From Colocasia esculenta (lineage: Eukaryota; Streptophyta; Magnoliopsida; Alismatales; Araceae), in contig CM024755.1 in assembly GCA_014218235.1 (NCBI GenBank), positions 102,776,948-102,840,947 on the forward strand: a stretch of DNA of 64,000 bases, in the 5' to 3' direction. Positions 1-12,360 of this stretch are shown piece after piece; the stretch's first letter is position 1; every line of letters starts with the position of its first letter. The notes beneath the pieces were generated by a model. It ran no database searches and was not told where the DNA came from. It was given only the letters and a program-made list of their open reading frames with translations. The translations under genes and the position numbers were made by a program.

Positions 1-860
1 TACTCCCTTTCCTAGCACAACAACCTTCTCTCCAGAGATTTCCCTTGATTCCCATGTCCTTCCTCTTGAAAGGATGGCCTGCAGCTTCTGGAGATGGAGC
101 TAGATTTGGAAAGCCCCTTTTTGCCGCCAAAAAGCTTCTTTTGGAAGTGTATGGGCTTTCATGCCTTTGGGGTAGGAGAATCATGGGTATTTATAGCCCC
201 ATATGTCCATAAAGTGACTTGGGGTGCATGGGCACAGAAATCTAGGTCAAATCCCTTGATTCCCAAGTAGCCACGTGTCCTGACAAATTCACGTTTTTGA
301 GTTTCAATCGAAGTGTGTCGACACCACAGGGCACTGTGTCGAAACCACAGGCATTGTCTTCAAACTGGGCTTCTGGGACAGTGATCTAGTGTCGACACCA
401 CAGGGCACTGTGTCGACACCACAGGCAGACTGTGTCGACACATATGCAGACTATGTCGACACCACTAGCTACTGCTTCAGAACATGCTTCTGGGACAGTC
501 ATCTAGTGTCGACACCACAAAGCACTGTGTCGACACCACAGGTGGACTGTGTCAACACCACAGGACATTGTGTCGACACCACAGGTGGACTATGTTGACA
601 CCACTGTGACAAATTTGTGTAAACCTGAAAATATAAAGTGTAAACCATTAATACAAGATATTATCATTAAAATGTGAGATATTAAACATCAAAAACATGT
701 TGTTTAAGCACTGTTGTGATATGTATAAAATGTATAGCATGTTCAATTAGTCATCATTTTAATATGTACAAAATGTCATCATCAAAATCAAATTATGAGT
801 GATGTCAATTAGTCATAATTAAAGTCATCATTAAAAGGTTTCAAATATACACTCAACCCA
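1..860 (-). other. LTR-like remnant, unclassified, minus orientation
   Basis: No credible coding sequence is visible. A TATA-like box (CTATAAATAC read on the minus strand, plus 186-195) is followed, further along the minus strand, by GC-richer leader-like DNA reaching the window edge. The repeat array at 312-606 lies upstream of that box. Positions 610-835 are AT-rich and featureless. At about 858-861 the sequence switches abruptly into DNA homologous to the D-type LTR, so this block replaces about 750 bp that the D1 copy has at that place. The element cannot be classified without its missing left part. Confidence 0.4.
312..606. repeat. Palindromic GTGTCGACAC minisatellite array
   Basis: About ten copies of GTGTCGACACCACAGG-like units, some degenerate, are spaced roughly 20-25 bp apart. 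The core GTGTCGACAC is a perfect 10-bp palindrome. A higher-order unit is visible: the phrase TTCTGGGACAGT followed by ATCTAGTGTCGACACC occurs near 371 and again near 489, about 119 bp apart. An apparent reading frame across the array exists only because the repeat lacks stops. Confidence 0.85.
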
Positions 861-1603
861 ACATCCCAGGACCAGATCGGGCCCTTTTATATTGCAAAGC
901 ATTAATTATATTGTTTATCTTTAGACAATCAGTCAAATGGCCAATAGAGAGTACCAAGAAATAGATGAGAGTTCTAGATGAATAGACGAGATTGTAGAGA
1001 GAGAGTGAACAGATGAGCGAGTAGAGTATAAATGAGAACTATAGGTCAATGCACATAAAACGTCGATTAAACGGACGATAGTAACAGTTGCACAACATGC
1101 GCAATTGGTGATGGCAGTCAGGTGGAATTCACTACCCCTCCACTGGCTATGTAATGCACAAGTCCAGAGGTCTGGCGTGATTCAAGATAAGAGGAAACTT
1201 CTAAAGCCATTTGGATCATATTGAACCCTAAGGGTGTTATAGATGTTAGGGTACTACCAGCTTAGTCTCCATGAGGGAATCCACAGAGTACAGAGTCTTA
1301 CGGAGGTCTTAACAAAATGGCCCTTGTCTACCAAAACGAAATGTCCAATAGAGAGGTTCCAACTTGTCAAGAGAGTACTGTGTAGAGAAAACGAGTTGCT
1401 CAACGTTCTAGAGGAATTCTAGAACAGTGGAGCGGCGATAATGGTATACCAATCCATGTAAGAAAATGGAACAATGTCATTATTATCATGGGTGAATAAT
1501 GTGCAATTATTGAAGTACATTGCCAGATAATTTATCCAAGTATTTTCTGCATGGTTTCATGGCAAGGATAATCGTTTGGTGAGTGCATGTGCATGAAATC
1601 ACG
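861..1603 (-). mobile_element. F1 chromovirus LTR, distal part (left of element E)
   Basis: This aligns by eye with the solo LTR D1 from about 3122 and with D2 from about 57534: shared text includes CCCAGGA(A/C)CAGAT, ACAATCAGTCAA and GGCCAATA. It continues at 13189 after element E, which interrupted it with a TCACG duplication. The first ~750 bp expected at its left end are missing. Confidence 0.75.
1599..1603. repeat. Left target-site duplication of E (TCACG)
   Basis: TCACG lies directly before TGTAACG, the outer end of E, and recurs at 13184-13188 directly after the other outer end (CCTCACA). Confidence 0.9.
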
Positions 1604-2372
1604 TGTAACGACCCACTTCCACTTGGTACGATTATACCAACCCACATCGAATGAGAGCAATCTGCTATAGGGGAGAAAACCCCAACGATATACAATGAGC
1701 TGAGATATACACGAATAGAAATGAATAATACAACGGAAATTAATAACTCTTAATCCATCAACATTTTTAAATTCACATACCACGGTCTATACAGTCCATG
1801 AAATAAATAACATAATCATAAACATCCACATAGCCAGTCTTCCAATTACAATAATACTAAAGTTCTAATTATACATTTCATCACCTACTAGCAAATGAAA
1901 TACAAGTCTTCAATCTAATCTTCACGTTCCTTGTTGGATCTTGCCACGTTCTCAACTTCTAAATCTCCTGAAATGTTAAGCAAGGGTGAGTCTACACAAT
2001 AGACTCAGCAAGCAACTTAAAATCTACAAACCATACACTTATCACACATGCTTTCTCACAATTTTAACATTTTACTAACTTAATAGAATTTAACATTTAA
2101 TCTCCTATATGTTCACGCTATAATATAAAGATTAAACATGGAATCTTTTAAACAAAACTATACTAACACATGTAAAACAACGGTCTAAACATGGGTACTT
2201 ATGCTTTCATTTTCTATGATTTCACATAACTCTAACACATGACATCTTTTCGATTTAATACATGATACTAACACATGTTTATCAAATAATTACTATCACA
2301 TGGACAATTTACAAAATCCTACACATAGTACTAAACCAAATGTTATGTTTATCATTTAACATGGATCACATT

Positions 2373-5366
2373 TGTCACGCCCCGATGAGGAATATCGGAA
2401 CGCGAGGCAGTTGCAAGTAAAGGGTATAGAGCGATTACTAGACATCAACCCATTTTCGCAATGAATAATACTAAAGAAAATTCATTCTATTAATACTTTC
2501 AAATGCCTAGTTACAACCACTAATATCAGAGCCAATCTATAGGGCCCAATTACATTGAAAGAAGGCAAAAGACTAAACTTCAAACCTAACTGCTACAACG
2601 CTAAACATAGCAATAGGACACGAGGGTACTCATGACATCACTCCAGGTCGTTTCCGTCCTCTTGAGTGTATGGTTCATCCTCGGTCTCACATGAGAACAC
2701 AACGAAAAATAACGCAGGGTGAGCGATAACGCCCAGTAGGACCTAAATCTCAATAGTCAAGCAGGCTTTAAATAGTTAATGCATTGAAGGCAGAGTAACT
2801 AATGATAGAGTGAGAGAGTCAAGTAAAAATATAGCAGGACAGTACGTGAACTAAATAGCAAGACTTTCCAAATATAGACTTTCCAAAATAGCACAAGTGT
2901 CGGGAATAGCACAATAATAGCAAGATAGCACAAGGTCAAGTATAGCAAGATGGCCATAGTACAAACGTCACAACGAGTATAGCATAGCACTTTGTTGTCA
3001 ATGGACAACGAGAGAACATAGCACTTTTGATTGTCATTTAGATAGTCAAGATAGATAGCACTGAGTGTAATGCCAAACACTCTGATCATTTAACTCCCAT
3101 GGGCACTAGCACTTTCGGGCGCACATCCCAGGAACAGATCGGGCCCTTTAAATATTGTCAGGCATTGGTTATATTGTTTATCTTTAGACAATCAGTCAAT
3201 GGCCAATATAGAGTACCAAGAAGTAGACGAGATGACAAGATGAATAGACGAGATAGCAGAGTGAACGTGAATAGATGAGTGAATAGAGTGTAGATGAGAG
3301 CTAGTGGACATTGCACGTAACGTGTCGAGTAAACAGGCGATAGTAACAGTTGCACAACATGCGCACTTGGTGTTTGCAGTCAGGCGGAACTCACGACCTT
3401 ACCACTGGCCATGTTAAGCACAGGTCCAGAGGTCCGCGCGTGATTCATGACGAGAGTGAATTTCTAAAAGCCGTTTGGACCATATTGATCCCTAAAGGGT
3501 GTAATAGGTGTTAGGGTACAATCGGCTCATCGACCATGTGAGAATCCATGGATAGAGGAGACTTATGGAGGCCTTGAACAAAAGACTTACTAGTCCGGTA
3601 GAAGGAGTATCCAACAGAGAGTTCGTCCAAGTCAAGAAAGTGTGTATATAGAAACAAGTGCTCGACATTCTAGAGGAGTTCTAGAATAGTGGAGCGTCGA
3701 TATCGGTATTCCCAAAACATCGCGAGAAACAATAGACAAATATATTTAAAATATGGTAATTTAATTGCATAAATTACCAGATGTATTATGAAATAATTTC
3801 ATGCCAAATTACGCCATAATTGGATGGTTCAAAGTGTGTGTAAGTGTCATGAAAATTGTAGATAGAAAAGATCATGTGCATGTATTTTAATCATACATAA
3901 ATGTTTAATTTATAACAAATGTTAATTTCTGTATGTATGACTGTTAAACAAGAGTACAAACACTGTAGATAATCAAGCATTGCTGAGACAGGGGGTTTCT
4001 TACAAAAACCCAGATCGCGACATACCCTAATAAGGGTCGCGACGGGGTCAACTGAGATCGCGACGGGGTCAACTGAGATCGCGACGGGGTCTGGTACAGG
4101 TCGCGCCAGGCCTAGTCAGGTCGGGCAACAGATCGCAACAACAGGCCCTGTCGCGATCAAATCGCGACAAAGGGTACTATCGCGATGGCCCTTGTGAACG
4201 CGGCCTATCGGCCGTCGCATTCACAGGGTCTGCGCCCGAGTCCGACAGGGAAAGGACTTTACATTGGATTGCGGCCAGAACTTACCCTATTCGACACCGG
4301 GTGATTCAGAAAATCACAACTAATTATATAGTCAATGAAAAATCATGAAACTAGTTGCAAAACGATCTAAACATGCAAGGGTACTTACAATAAATAGGAA
4401 TTAGAAAACAATCAGGGTTTAGACATGTTTTAAACACAGGTATGCATGATGAATATGAAACTATACATAGTTGAGATCAACGATTAAATTCGCAAGATAG
4501 GATGAATCAAATTTAGGGCTTTTAGGGGCAAAAGATGCCTAACATGCATCAGTTCCTACAGTAGAAATCTCGTGGCATGGGATTGAGTATACAAGGAGAT
4601 CAAGAATTAAGAAGAGGGTTTGGGGTCAGGTAAGTTACAGAAAATGAACAATCAAGAACGAAAGATATGCTCGATGGAAAATTATGAAACCAAAGGGCTT
4701 TTGTTCCTGATAGATGAGACATCCTACAAAAAAGTTTCATGGTTTATGCTTGTAAGAATGCCTACCTTTGATCATTTTCCTCTTCTAGGGTTAAGACTTG
4801 AAGAACTCGAGGAAGAACTTGAGATATCCTTTCTCTCCACGAATTTTCCTCCTCTTGGCCTCTCCTCCTGGTCTAGGAACCACTTGGCACGAGCTAGGGT
4901 CAACCATGGGAGGTTTAGGAGAGTATTTATGTCTCTCCCCTTTCTATTTCCTAATAGGACTCTAATTACTATTAATTTCAGGATTTCCTATTTCCTCTCC
5001 CCTTTCTAAGCATGAGAACTCCTAATTGGGTTAGGTTGGGATCTAAATTCGTGGCCAACCCATTAGGGTAGGTTTAGGAATCTCAATCCAACTCAAACTT
5101 CTATTTTTTATGCATTAAATACCTCTTTTCTATTTAAGTAATATTTTAGTTACGAATTTTGGGTATTTCTCTATTATTCCCCTTTTTAAAATCTCTATTT
5201 TAGCCCACTAATTTCTAATGGGTCTATTTAATAGAGCCCATTACTTATTTTCATTTGATGGGTTTTATTTAATTCTCTTTTCTTTGATTTTCTAATTGCT
5301 TTTTATTTTTATTATTATTAAACTCTTATTATTATTACTTTTTGAAAAAAAATATAGGTTGCTACA
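2373..5366 (-). mobile_element. Solo LTR D1 inserted in the E 3' LTR
   Basis: Starts TGTCACG and ends GCTACA (plus), 2,994 bp. The intact E 5' LTR reads GGATCACATTAATAC across this point, which fixes the insertion boundaries. Flanking bases are ACATT and TCATT, a 5-bp duplication with one mismatch. It matches the LTR at 56833-60235. No primer site or interior is present, so it is a solo LTR left by LTR-LTR recombination. TATA-like ATAAATAC on minus near 4925; donor-like AAAG|GTAGGC at 4765. The acceptor homologous to D2 appears damaged (AG replaced by AT). Confidence 0.88.
4018..4215. repeat. GTCGCGAC palindrome cluster in D1
   Basis: About a dozen TCGCGA or TCGCG cores lie within 200 bp. 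Two adjacent units of about 21 bp (GGGGTCAACTGAGATCGCGA) are tandem at 4043-4090. On the minus strand the cluster lies about 0.6 kb inside the proposed LTR intron, downstream of the donor at 4765. Confidence 0.8.
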
Positions 5367-5573
5367 TCATTAATACATGTATTTACCTTTTTCATGACAT
5401 GTAGCATATGGATGCCACTTACGAAACAAGCATTTAAACAAAATCATGTAGCCAATCTTATGTAGTATGTAAACAAATTCAATTAATTCTTTAACCTGCC
5501 TTATTCAACACTCAATTTGTCATCATGCAGCAAGTGATCATATAAACATGCAATGAATATTACATATAGTAAT

Positions 5574-5712
5574 TTACATGTAGTTCATATGGCATGTAAT
5601 CATGTAGCATGTAGACATGTAGTATGTAGTCATATAGCATGTACCGTGTAGTCATGTAGTCATGTAGCATGTAATCATATAGCATGTAGCGTGTAGTCAT
5701 GTAGTCATTTAA
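5574..5712. repeat. CATGTAG minisatellite in the E 3' LTR
   Basis: Degenerate tandem copies of a 9-10 bp unit built on CATGTAGT or CATATAGC fill this stretch. The same array occurs in the other LTR at 10424-10565 with small length differences. It lies in the proposed LTR intron. Confidence 0.8.
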
Positions 5713-7495
5713 CATTTAGCTGCCAAGACATAGCCCGCACTATTATAGAGATCATATAGCACATTGTCATATAGTCATTTGCTTATCACCTAGGCAAAGC
5801 GGTGATGAAGTCATGGTATTTGCGCAAAACCGGGGAAAGCCCTTCCCACCTTACCAGTAGAACTTGTCTACCTCCAAGATTTCAATCCGTTGCCCGCAGA
5901 TTCATTTAGTCATTTCATATAGTTGAACCATTACCATGGGGCATCCATGGTGTAGTTCCTTGTAGGAATCTCTATAGTAGCAATGTCTTATTGGCCAATT
6001 GGGAATGCAATACATATACATATTCATGCATGATTATTAAGATGACAATACCATATCGCCTATCATATTTTCTCAGTTCTGAAATCAAATCCTACTGTGA
6101 TACAGCAATTTATCATGGTACTACTTTTATCCAAATTTTAACATGCATATACATTATCGTGTCCATTGATTTATATATGCATTTATCATTCAGAAAATCA
6201 CAGCAATATGTAGAGAGCTCAGAATGATGTAAACTTTTAACCACTAGATGAATATAGTATAAGGGATATATCTGTAATTTATCAGAATTTTTTAAGTAGT
6301 AAAACTATTTTTAATTTTACACATAGATTTCAGGTAATTTGCAAGATATTTCAATTTGAACATGGTAGACAGTAAATAATTCATTCTCATAGGGATAAAA
6401 CATGCACACCATGGTACTACTTCATCAAAATTTCTGAAAATAATAACATTCAACATGCATACATATTCTATATTTAAATCTATCATATCATGGTGTAAAA
6501 ACACTCTGAAATTAATAGAACCATGTGCAATGCATAAAATTCTACAAAATATTACCCACAGATCAGACGCAACACAGGGAACACATCTGAAATTTTCACA
6601 ATTTTTGGGGTATAAACACTATTTTTATTAATTAACACTGATTACATGGAATTACTATGAAAAATCATTTAAGTATGGTTTACAGTGATATGTTGGTTCT
6701 AGAAGTTCTAAAACATGAGAACAGTCATTTCAACATTACCAAAGTTTCCTTAATCCATAACATGCAATAAAACTATTTAATCTGAATTTATCACAGTCAA
6801 AACCTAGTTATTCTCAATTAACAGAAATTCTTATAATTATCACCATGCTCAAAAATTTAGTGGATCCTCATGATATGACCTACTGATCACCTTGGACTAC
6901 ATACAAAAATTACAGCATGCACAGATACTCAGAAGTCCAGTAAACACATTAAATAGATCAAACATGCATTTCTAAAAACCCTAAGGAACTTGACTACAAG
7001 GGATGTTGCCATCAAAAGTTAACTGCACAATCCCTTGCCGCCAACTATGGAACTTGACTGCAGCAGATGCTGCCGCCAACTTCCTCCCAACACACTATGC
7101 AGACAGCACTCAACACAAAGGTGAAATTGGATGTTCCAGGACACGAGGAAAAATCCGTAAAAATATGAAAACCCTAGAAGACAAGTCTATGGATTGAGAT
7201 CTTAAGCTACTTGCCTGGGAAAAATTCTAAAAAGGATCTAGATTTGCCGATGAAGCCCTCCTCGGCCTTGCCAAGAAGGTGCTCAGAAATCCTTAAATCC
7301 GGTCCTTCAGCTGATGGGGTTTGATGCTCGGGGTTGGGGATGTCTCCTTGATGGTTGGGCTGCCCTTCAGTCGGTGTAGATCTCAAGGAATCTCCTTCAG
7401 TCGCCGGATCCAAGCCTTGGAAGATCAGCTTTTCTCACAGGGAGTTCTAGGGTTTCACAACCACCAAAAGAGACTTGGCACGGCCAGAAGGTGTG

Positions 7496-7503
7496 CTTTT
7501 ATA
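7496..7503 (-). promoter_or_regulatory. TATA box of the E 3' LTR
   Basis: TATAAAAG on the minus strand. The leader that follows (plus 7216-7490) contains no ATG on the minus strand, as expected of a clean 5' leader, and ends at a donor-like CCAG|GCAAGT. Confidence 0.6.
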
Positions 7504-8330
7504 GAGTTAAACGGGTTGGGTACGCTTTAGGGTAGGTTCCCTACGCATTAGGATGGGTTTCCTAATCTAGAACCGGGCATAACATGAGTGTTAACAAATC
7601 TGGAACTGTTACACAGGAGGATATTGACGTCAACATCGGTTGTAGTTAACTGCACAGTTGACGTTCAAGGTCTGGCCGCCAACAGGTTGTTGGCGTCTAG
7701 GGGGTGGCCGCCAACAGGGCCTTGCCATCCAGGGAAGTGGACGCCAATCAGCCTGGCAGTTGGCATCCAGGTCTTGGCCGCCAACTGTACAGTGCAGTCA
7801 AAACTCCGCCAAACCCTAAAATAAATGCATAAATACACCAAAACAATTTAGTATATGTAAAAATAATTACATATATCCTTACCACATAAAGTACATGCAT
7901 TACATAATATTTATTTAAATATAACTTACACTAATCTTAATTAGAGATAATATGCATAAATTATAACATACATACATGTATATATATACTTACACACTAC
8001 ATGATTTCATACATCATGCCTGAACCTATGAATGAAATGTGTTCATCATTAGTTAAATATTACATGCACATTATTATTTAAGTACCCTACACATCATAAA
8101 TAGTTCAACATGCTTAAAGTAGATAGGTATCATTTAAACAAGATTAACATATGTATGTATACATATACCCATTATGGTTACTTACAACATGCATAAAATA
8201 ATTAAATACAATAGGCACATCAATAATTAAATAATTATAATATGCATATATTTAATACATACCATAAAAATAAGAACAAACAAACATCACTTACATAAAA
8301 TATAAAGTGAACAAAATTTGGGGCCTCACA

Positions 8331-8368
8331 CCCTCTCCCCTTTAAAATGATCTTCATCCTCGAAGATC
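8331..8368 (-). promoter_or_regulatory. Polypurine tract and hairpin of E
   Basis: On the minus strand, AAAGGGGAGAGGG abuts the LTR start TGTGAGG. Just upstream the inverted repeat GATCTTC/GAAGATC (8349-8355 and 8362-8368) encloses a 6-base loop. Other families have different but equally self-complementary arms at this place. Confidence 0.8.
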
Positions 8369-8440
8369 GGATCATGTACCTGTGGTGCCATCATCGGTGT
8401 CGTCTCCAGTCAATGCATCCACCCTTGCTGATGCTTGAGT

Positions 8441-9253
8441 TCATGTTGCTGGCTTCTTTGCTGCTGGTACATCCCGCGCAACGAACTTCTTTGGATTCGA
8501 ACACTCTCTGATCTTATGATCTTTGCTACCACACCTTAAACATCTTCCCGTACTTGTCCAACATAAGGCTCCTCCATGCCACTTTCCACAATGCACACAC
8601 TCAGGCTTTTCGCTGCCTGAAGAAACTACTGACTTTTGCTTCTCCATGAGCTTCCTCATCATCCTTTTTTGCCGCTGGAATGGTTCTGGCACTGCCTTCA
8701 TCCGAGCCTTCTTCTCTTCCCTCTTGCCCTGCTTATGAACATACTTGACCTCAAACAACCTCACAAACTTTCCCCAATTCACATCTAGCTCCACTCCTTC
8801 AAACTGCGTGCGAAGAATAGAAGACCACCAAGCATCTGCTCGCTCCTGAAGCATATACGTCGCCAAACTAATCTTATCATCTTCTGCGCACTTGATAGCT
8901 CTGAATATCCTCTCGATCTCTCTAAGCCAACTCTCCAGAACCAACGGATCGCTCTCCCCCTTAAAAGAAGGTGGAGCCATCCGCTTGAACCTCTCCATGA
9001 TCGGTACACCTCCTACACTATGGTCCTGCTAAGCCGGTGCCGGAACCTGAGCATGAAGCTGCGTCTGAAGAGCTGCCTGCATCTGTACTTGAGTCTGCAT
9101 CACTTGTAGGAGTCCTTGCATGATCGTGCCGTAGTCACCCATCTGTGGCACGAATGGTCCCTGAGGTGCTGGTACCTCCTGCTGCTCATTTGCAGTACTC
9201 CTTGGTTCCTCATCTTGGATAGATACACTCGAACTCGAAGTCTTTTCAGCCAT
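8441..9253 (-). pseudogene. gag: gag of element E (capsid region plus zinc knuckle), one internal stop
   Basis: This is the structural protein that packages element RNA in cytoplasmic particles. I take the start as the ATG at 9253-9251 (MAEKTSSSS), although the frame is open a little further upstream. An N-terminal Q-rich stretch (near 9040-9120) resembles the same region in A. One in-frame TAG (9029-9031) separates it from MERFKRMAPPSFKGESDP, the retrotransposon gag core; the two parts are in the same frame. After RLFEVKYV the protein jumps directly to basic sequence equivalent to the end of the A gag, so about 85 residues of the capsid C-terminal part are missing. A cysteine-rich region ends in CLRCGSKDHKIREC (CX2CX4HX4C). 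Reading stops at AAKKPAT, close to the polypurine tract, with no pol. Unlike A, there is no intron between YMLQ and ERA. It may act as a trans-packaged derivative rather than encode working capsid. Confidence 0.85.
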
Positions 9254-9433
9254 AGTCTGCAAAATAAATACCATGTCAAGCTCCATTTATCACTATACCT
9301 AGCATATTATCATGCATTCATCTTATCACTTTTCTAATCCTACCTTAATTATTCCTTGGATTATGCTATCCACTACAAAGACTTAGAGATGTGAATTTAG
9401 TTGATGGCTATTCATGTATAATCTTAACCCAAT

Positions 9434-9445
9434 GCTCTGATACCA
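9434..9445 (-). promoter_or_regulatory. Primer-binding site of E (initiator tRNA-Met type)
   Basis: Minus strand TGGTATCAGAGC, four bases inside the 5' LTR end at 9450. It is complementary to the 3' end of initiator tRNA-Met and fixes the strand of E. Confidence 0.92.
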
Positions 9446-10423
9446 TCTTTGTAACGACCCACTTCCACCCGGTACGGTTATACCAACCCACATCGAATGA
9501 GGGCAAGCCGCTACAGGGGAGAAAACCCCAATGATATACAATGAGCTGAGATATACACGAATAGAAATGAATAATGCAACAGAAATTAATAACTCTTATT
9601 CCATCAACATTTTTAAATTCACATGCCACAGTCTATATAGTCCATGAAATAAATAACATAATCATAAGCATCCACATAGCCAGTCTTCCAATTACAAAAA
9701 TACCAAAGTTCTAATTATACATTTCATCACCTACTAGCAAAAGAAATACAAGTCTTCAATCTAATCTTCATGTTCCTTGTTGGATCTTGCCACGTTCTCA
9801 ACATCTAAATCTCCTGAAATGTTAAGCAAGGGTGAGTCTACACAATAGACTCAGAAAGCAACTTAAAATCCACAAACCACACACTTATCACACATGCTTT
9901 CTAACAATTTTAACATTTTACTAACTTACTAGAATTTAACATTTAATCTCCTATATGTTCAGGCTATAATATAAGGATTAAACATGGAATCTTTTAAACA
10001 AAACTATACTAACACATGTAAAACAACGGTCTAAACATGGGTACTTATGCTTTCATTTTCTATGATTTCACATAACTCTAACACATGACATCTTTTCGAT
10101 TTAATACATGATACTAACACATGTTTATCAAATAATTACGATTACATGGACAATTTGCAAAATCCTACACATGGTATTAAACGAAATTTTATGTTTATCA
10201 TTTAACATGGATCACATTAATACATGTATTTACCTTTTTCATGACATGTAGCATATGGATGCCACTTATGAAACAAGCATTTAAACAAAATCATGTAGCC
10301 AATGTTATGCAATATGTAAACAAATTCAATTAATTCTTTAACCTACCTTATTCAACACTCAATTTGTCATCATCCAGCAAGTGATCATTTAAACATGCAA
10401 TGAATATTACATATAGCAATTGA

Positions 10424-10565
10424 CATGTAGTTCATATGGCATGTAATCATGTAGCATGTAGACATGTAGCATGTAGTCATATAGCATGTACCGTGTAGTC
10501 ATGTAGTCATATAGTCATGTAATATGTAATCATATAGCATGTAGCGTGTAGTCATGTAGTCATTT
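10424..10565. repeat. CATGTAG minisatellite in the E 5' LTR
   Basis: Counterpart of the array at 5574-5712, with small differences in unit number and sequence. Confidence 0.8.
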
Positions 10566-12352
10566 AACATTTAGTTGCCAAGACATAGCCCGCACTATTA
10601 TAGAGATCATATAGCACATTGTCATATAGTCATTCGCTTATCACCTAGGCAAAGCGGTGATGAGGTCATGGTATTTGCGCAAAATCGGGGAAAGCCCTTC
10701 CCACCTTACTAGTAGAACTTGTCTACCTCCAAGATTTCAATTCGTTGCCTGTGGATTCATTTAGTCATTTCATATAGTTGAACCATTACCATAAGGGCAT
10801 CCATGGTGTAGTTCTTTGTAGGAATCTCTATAGTAGCAATGTCTTATTGGCCAATTGGGAATGCAATACATATACATATTCATGCATGATTATTAAGATG
10901 ACAATACCATATTGCCTATCATATTTTCTTAGTTCTGAAATCAAATCCTACTGTGATACAGCAATCTATCATGGTACTACTTTTATCAAAATTTTAACAT
11001 GCATATACATTATCGTGTCCATTGATTTCTATATGCATTTATCATTCAGAAAATCACAGAAATATGTAGAGAGCTCAGAATGATGTCAAATTTTAACCAC
11101 AAGATGAATATAGCATAAGGGATATATCTGTAATTTATCAGATTTTTTTAAGTAGTAAAACTATTTTAATTTTACACATAGATTTCAGGTAATTTGCAAG
11201 ATATTTCAATTTGAACATGGTAGACAGTAAATAATTCATTCTCATAGGGATAAAACATTCACACCATGGTACTACTTCATCAAAATTTCTGAAAATAATA
11301 ACATTCAACATGCATACTTATTCTATATTTAAATCTATCATATCATGGTGTAAAATCACTCTAAAATTAATAGAACCTTGTACACTATATAAAATTCTAC
11401 AAAATATTACCCACAGTTCAGACACAACACAAGGAACACATCTGAAATTTTTCACGATTTTTGGGGTATAAACACTATTTTTATTAATTAACACTGATTA
11501 CATGGAATTACTATGAAAAATCATTTAAGTATGGTTTACAGTGATATGTTGGTTCTAGAAGTTCTAAAACATGAGAACAGTCATTTCAACATTTCCAAAA
11601 TTTCCTTAATCCATAACATGCAATAAAACTATTTAATCTGAATTTATCACAGTCAAAACCTAGTTATTCTCAATTAACAGAAATTCTTTTAATTATCACC
11701 ATGCTCAGAAATTTAGTGGATCCTCATGATATGACCTACTGATCACCTTGGACTGCATACAAAAATTACAGCATGCACGGATACTCAGAAGTCCAGTAAA
11801 CACATTAAATAGATCAAACAGGCATTTCTGAAAACCCTGAGGAACTTGACTACAAGGGATGTTGCCGTCAAAAGTTAACTGCACAATCCCTTGCCGCCAA
11901 CTCAGGAACTTGACTGCAGCAGATGCTGCCGCCAACTTCCTCCCAGCACACTATGCAGACAACACTCAACACAAAGGTGAAATTGGAGGTTCCAGGGCAC
12001 GAGAAAAAATTCGTAAAAATACGAAAACCCTAGAGGACAAGTCTATGGATTGAGATCTTAAGCTACTTGCCTAGGAAAATTTCTAAAAAGGATCTAGATT
12101 TGCCAGTGAAGCCCTCATCGGCCTTGCCAAGAAGGTGCTCAGAAACTCCTTAAATCCGGTCCTTCAGTTGATGGGGTTTGATGCTCGGGGTTGGGGATGC
12201 CTCCTTGATGGTTGGGCTGCCCTCCAGTCGGTGTAGATCTCCAGAAATCTCCTTCAGTCGCCAGATCCAAGCCTTGGAAGATCAGCTTTTCTCACAGGGA
12301 GTTCTAGGGTTTCACAACCACCAAAAGAGACTTGGCATGGCCAAAAGGTGTG

Positions 12353-12360
12353 CTTTTATA
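12353..12360 (-). promoter_or_regulatory. TATA box of the E 5' LTR
   Basis: TATAAAAG on minus, at the position matching 7496-7503. This would be the active promoter of E. It lies between the two palindromic motif clusters. Confidence 0.65.

Larger units (their letters stand above)
1604..8330 (-). mobile_element. 3' LTR of E, interrupted by D1
   Basis: Outer end TGTAACG at 1604, inner end at 8330 (GGGGCCTCACA on plus). Without D1 and its duplicated bases it is about 3,728 bp, against 3,734 bp for the 5' LTR. TATA box on minus at 7496-7503. Donor-like AG|GCAAGT at about 7216. Hairpin TGAGTCTA/TAGACTCA at 1987-2007 and acceptor-like TTTCAG at about 1961. Palindromic motif clusters lie near 7020-7090 and 7620-7800. 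Confidence 0.88.

Noticed and set aside
389..598. 69-codon open frame rich in STPQ repeats
   Set aside because: It is only the translation of the GTGTCGACACCACAGG array, which happens to have no stops in one frame; no other coding sign.
312..606. Possible CRISPR array (regular short repeats)
   Set aside because: Units are degenerate, spacing varies, there are no unique equal-length spacers, and the setting is a plant genome.
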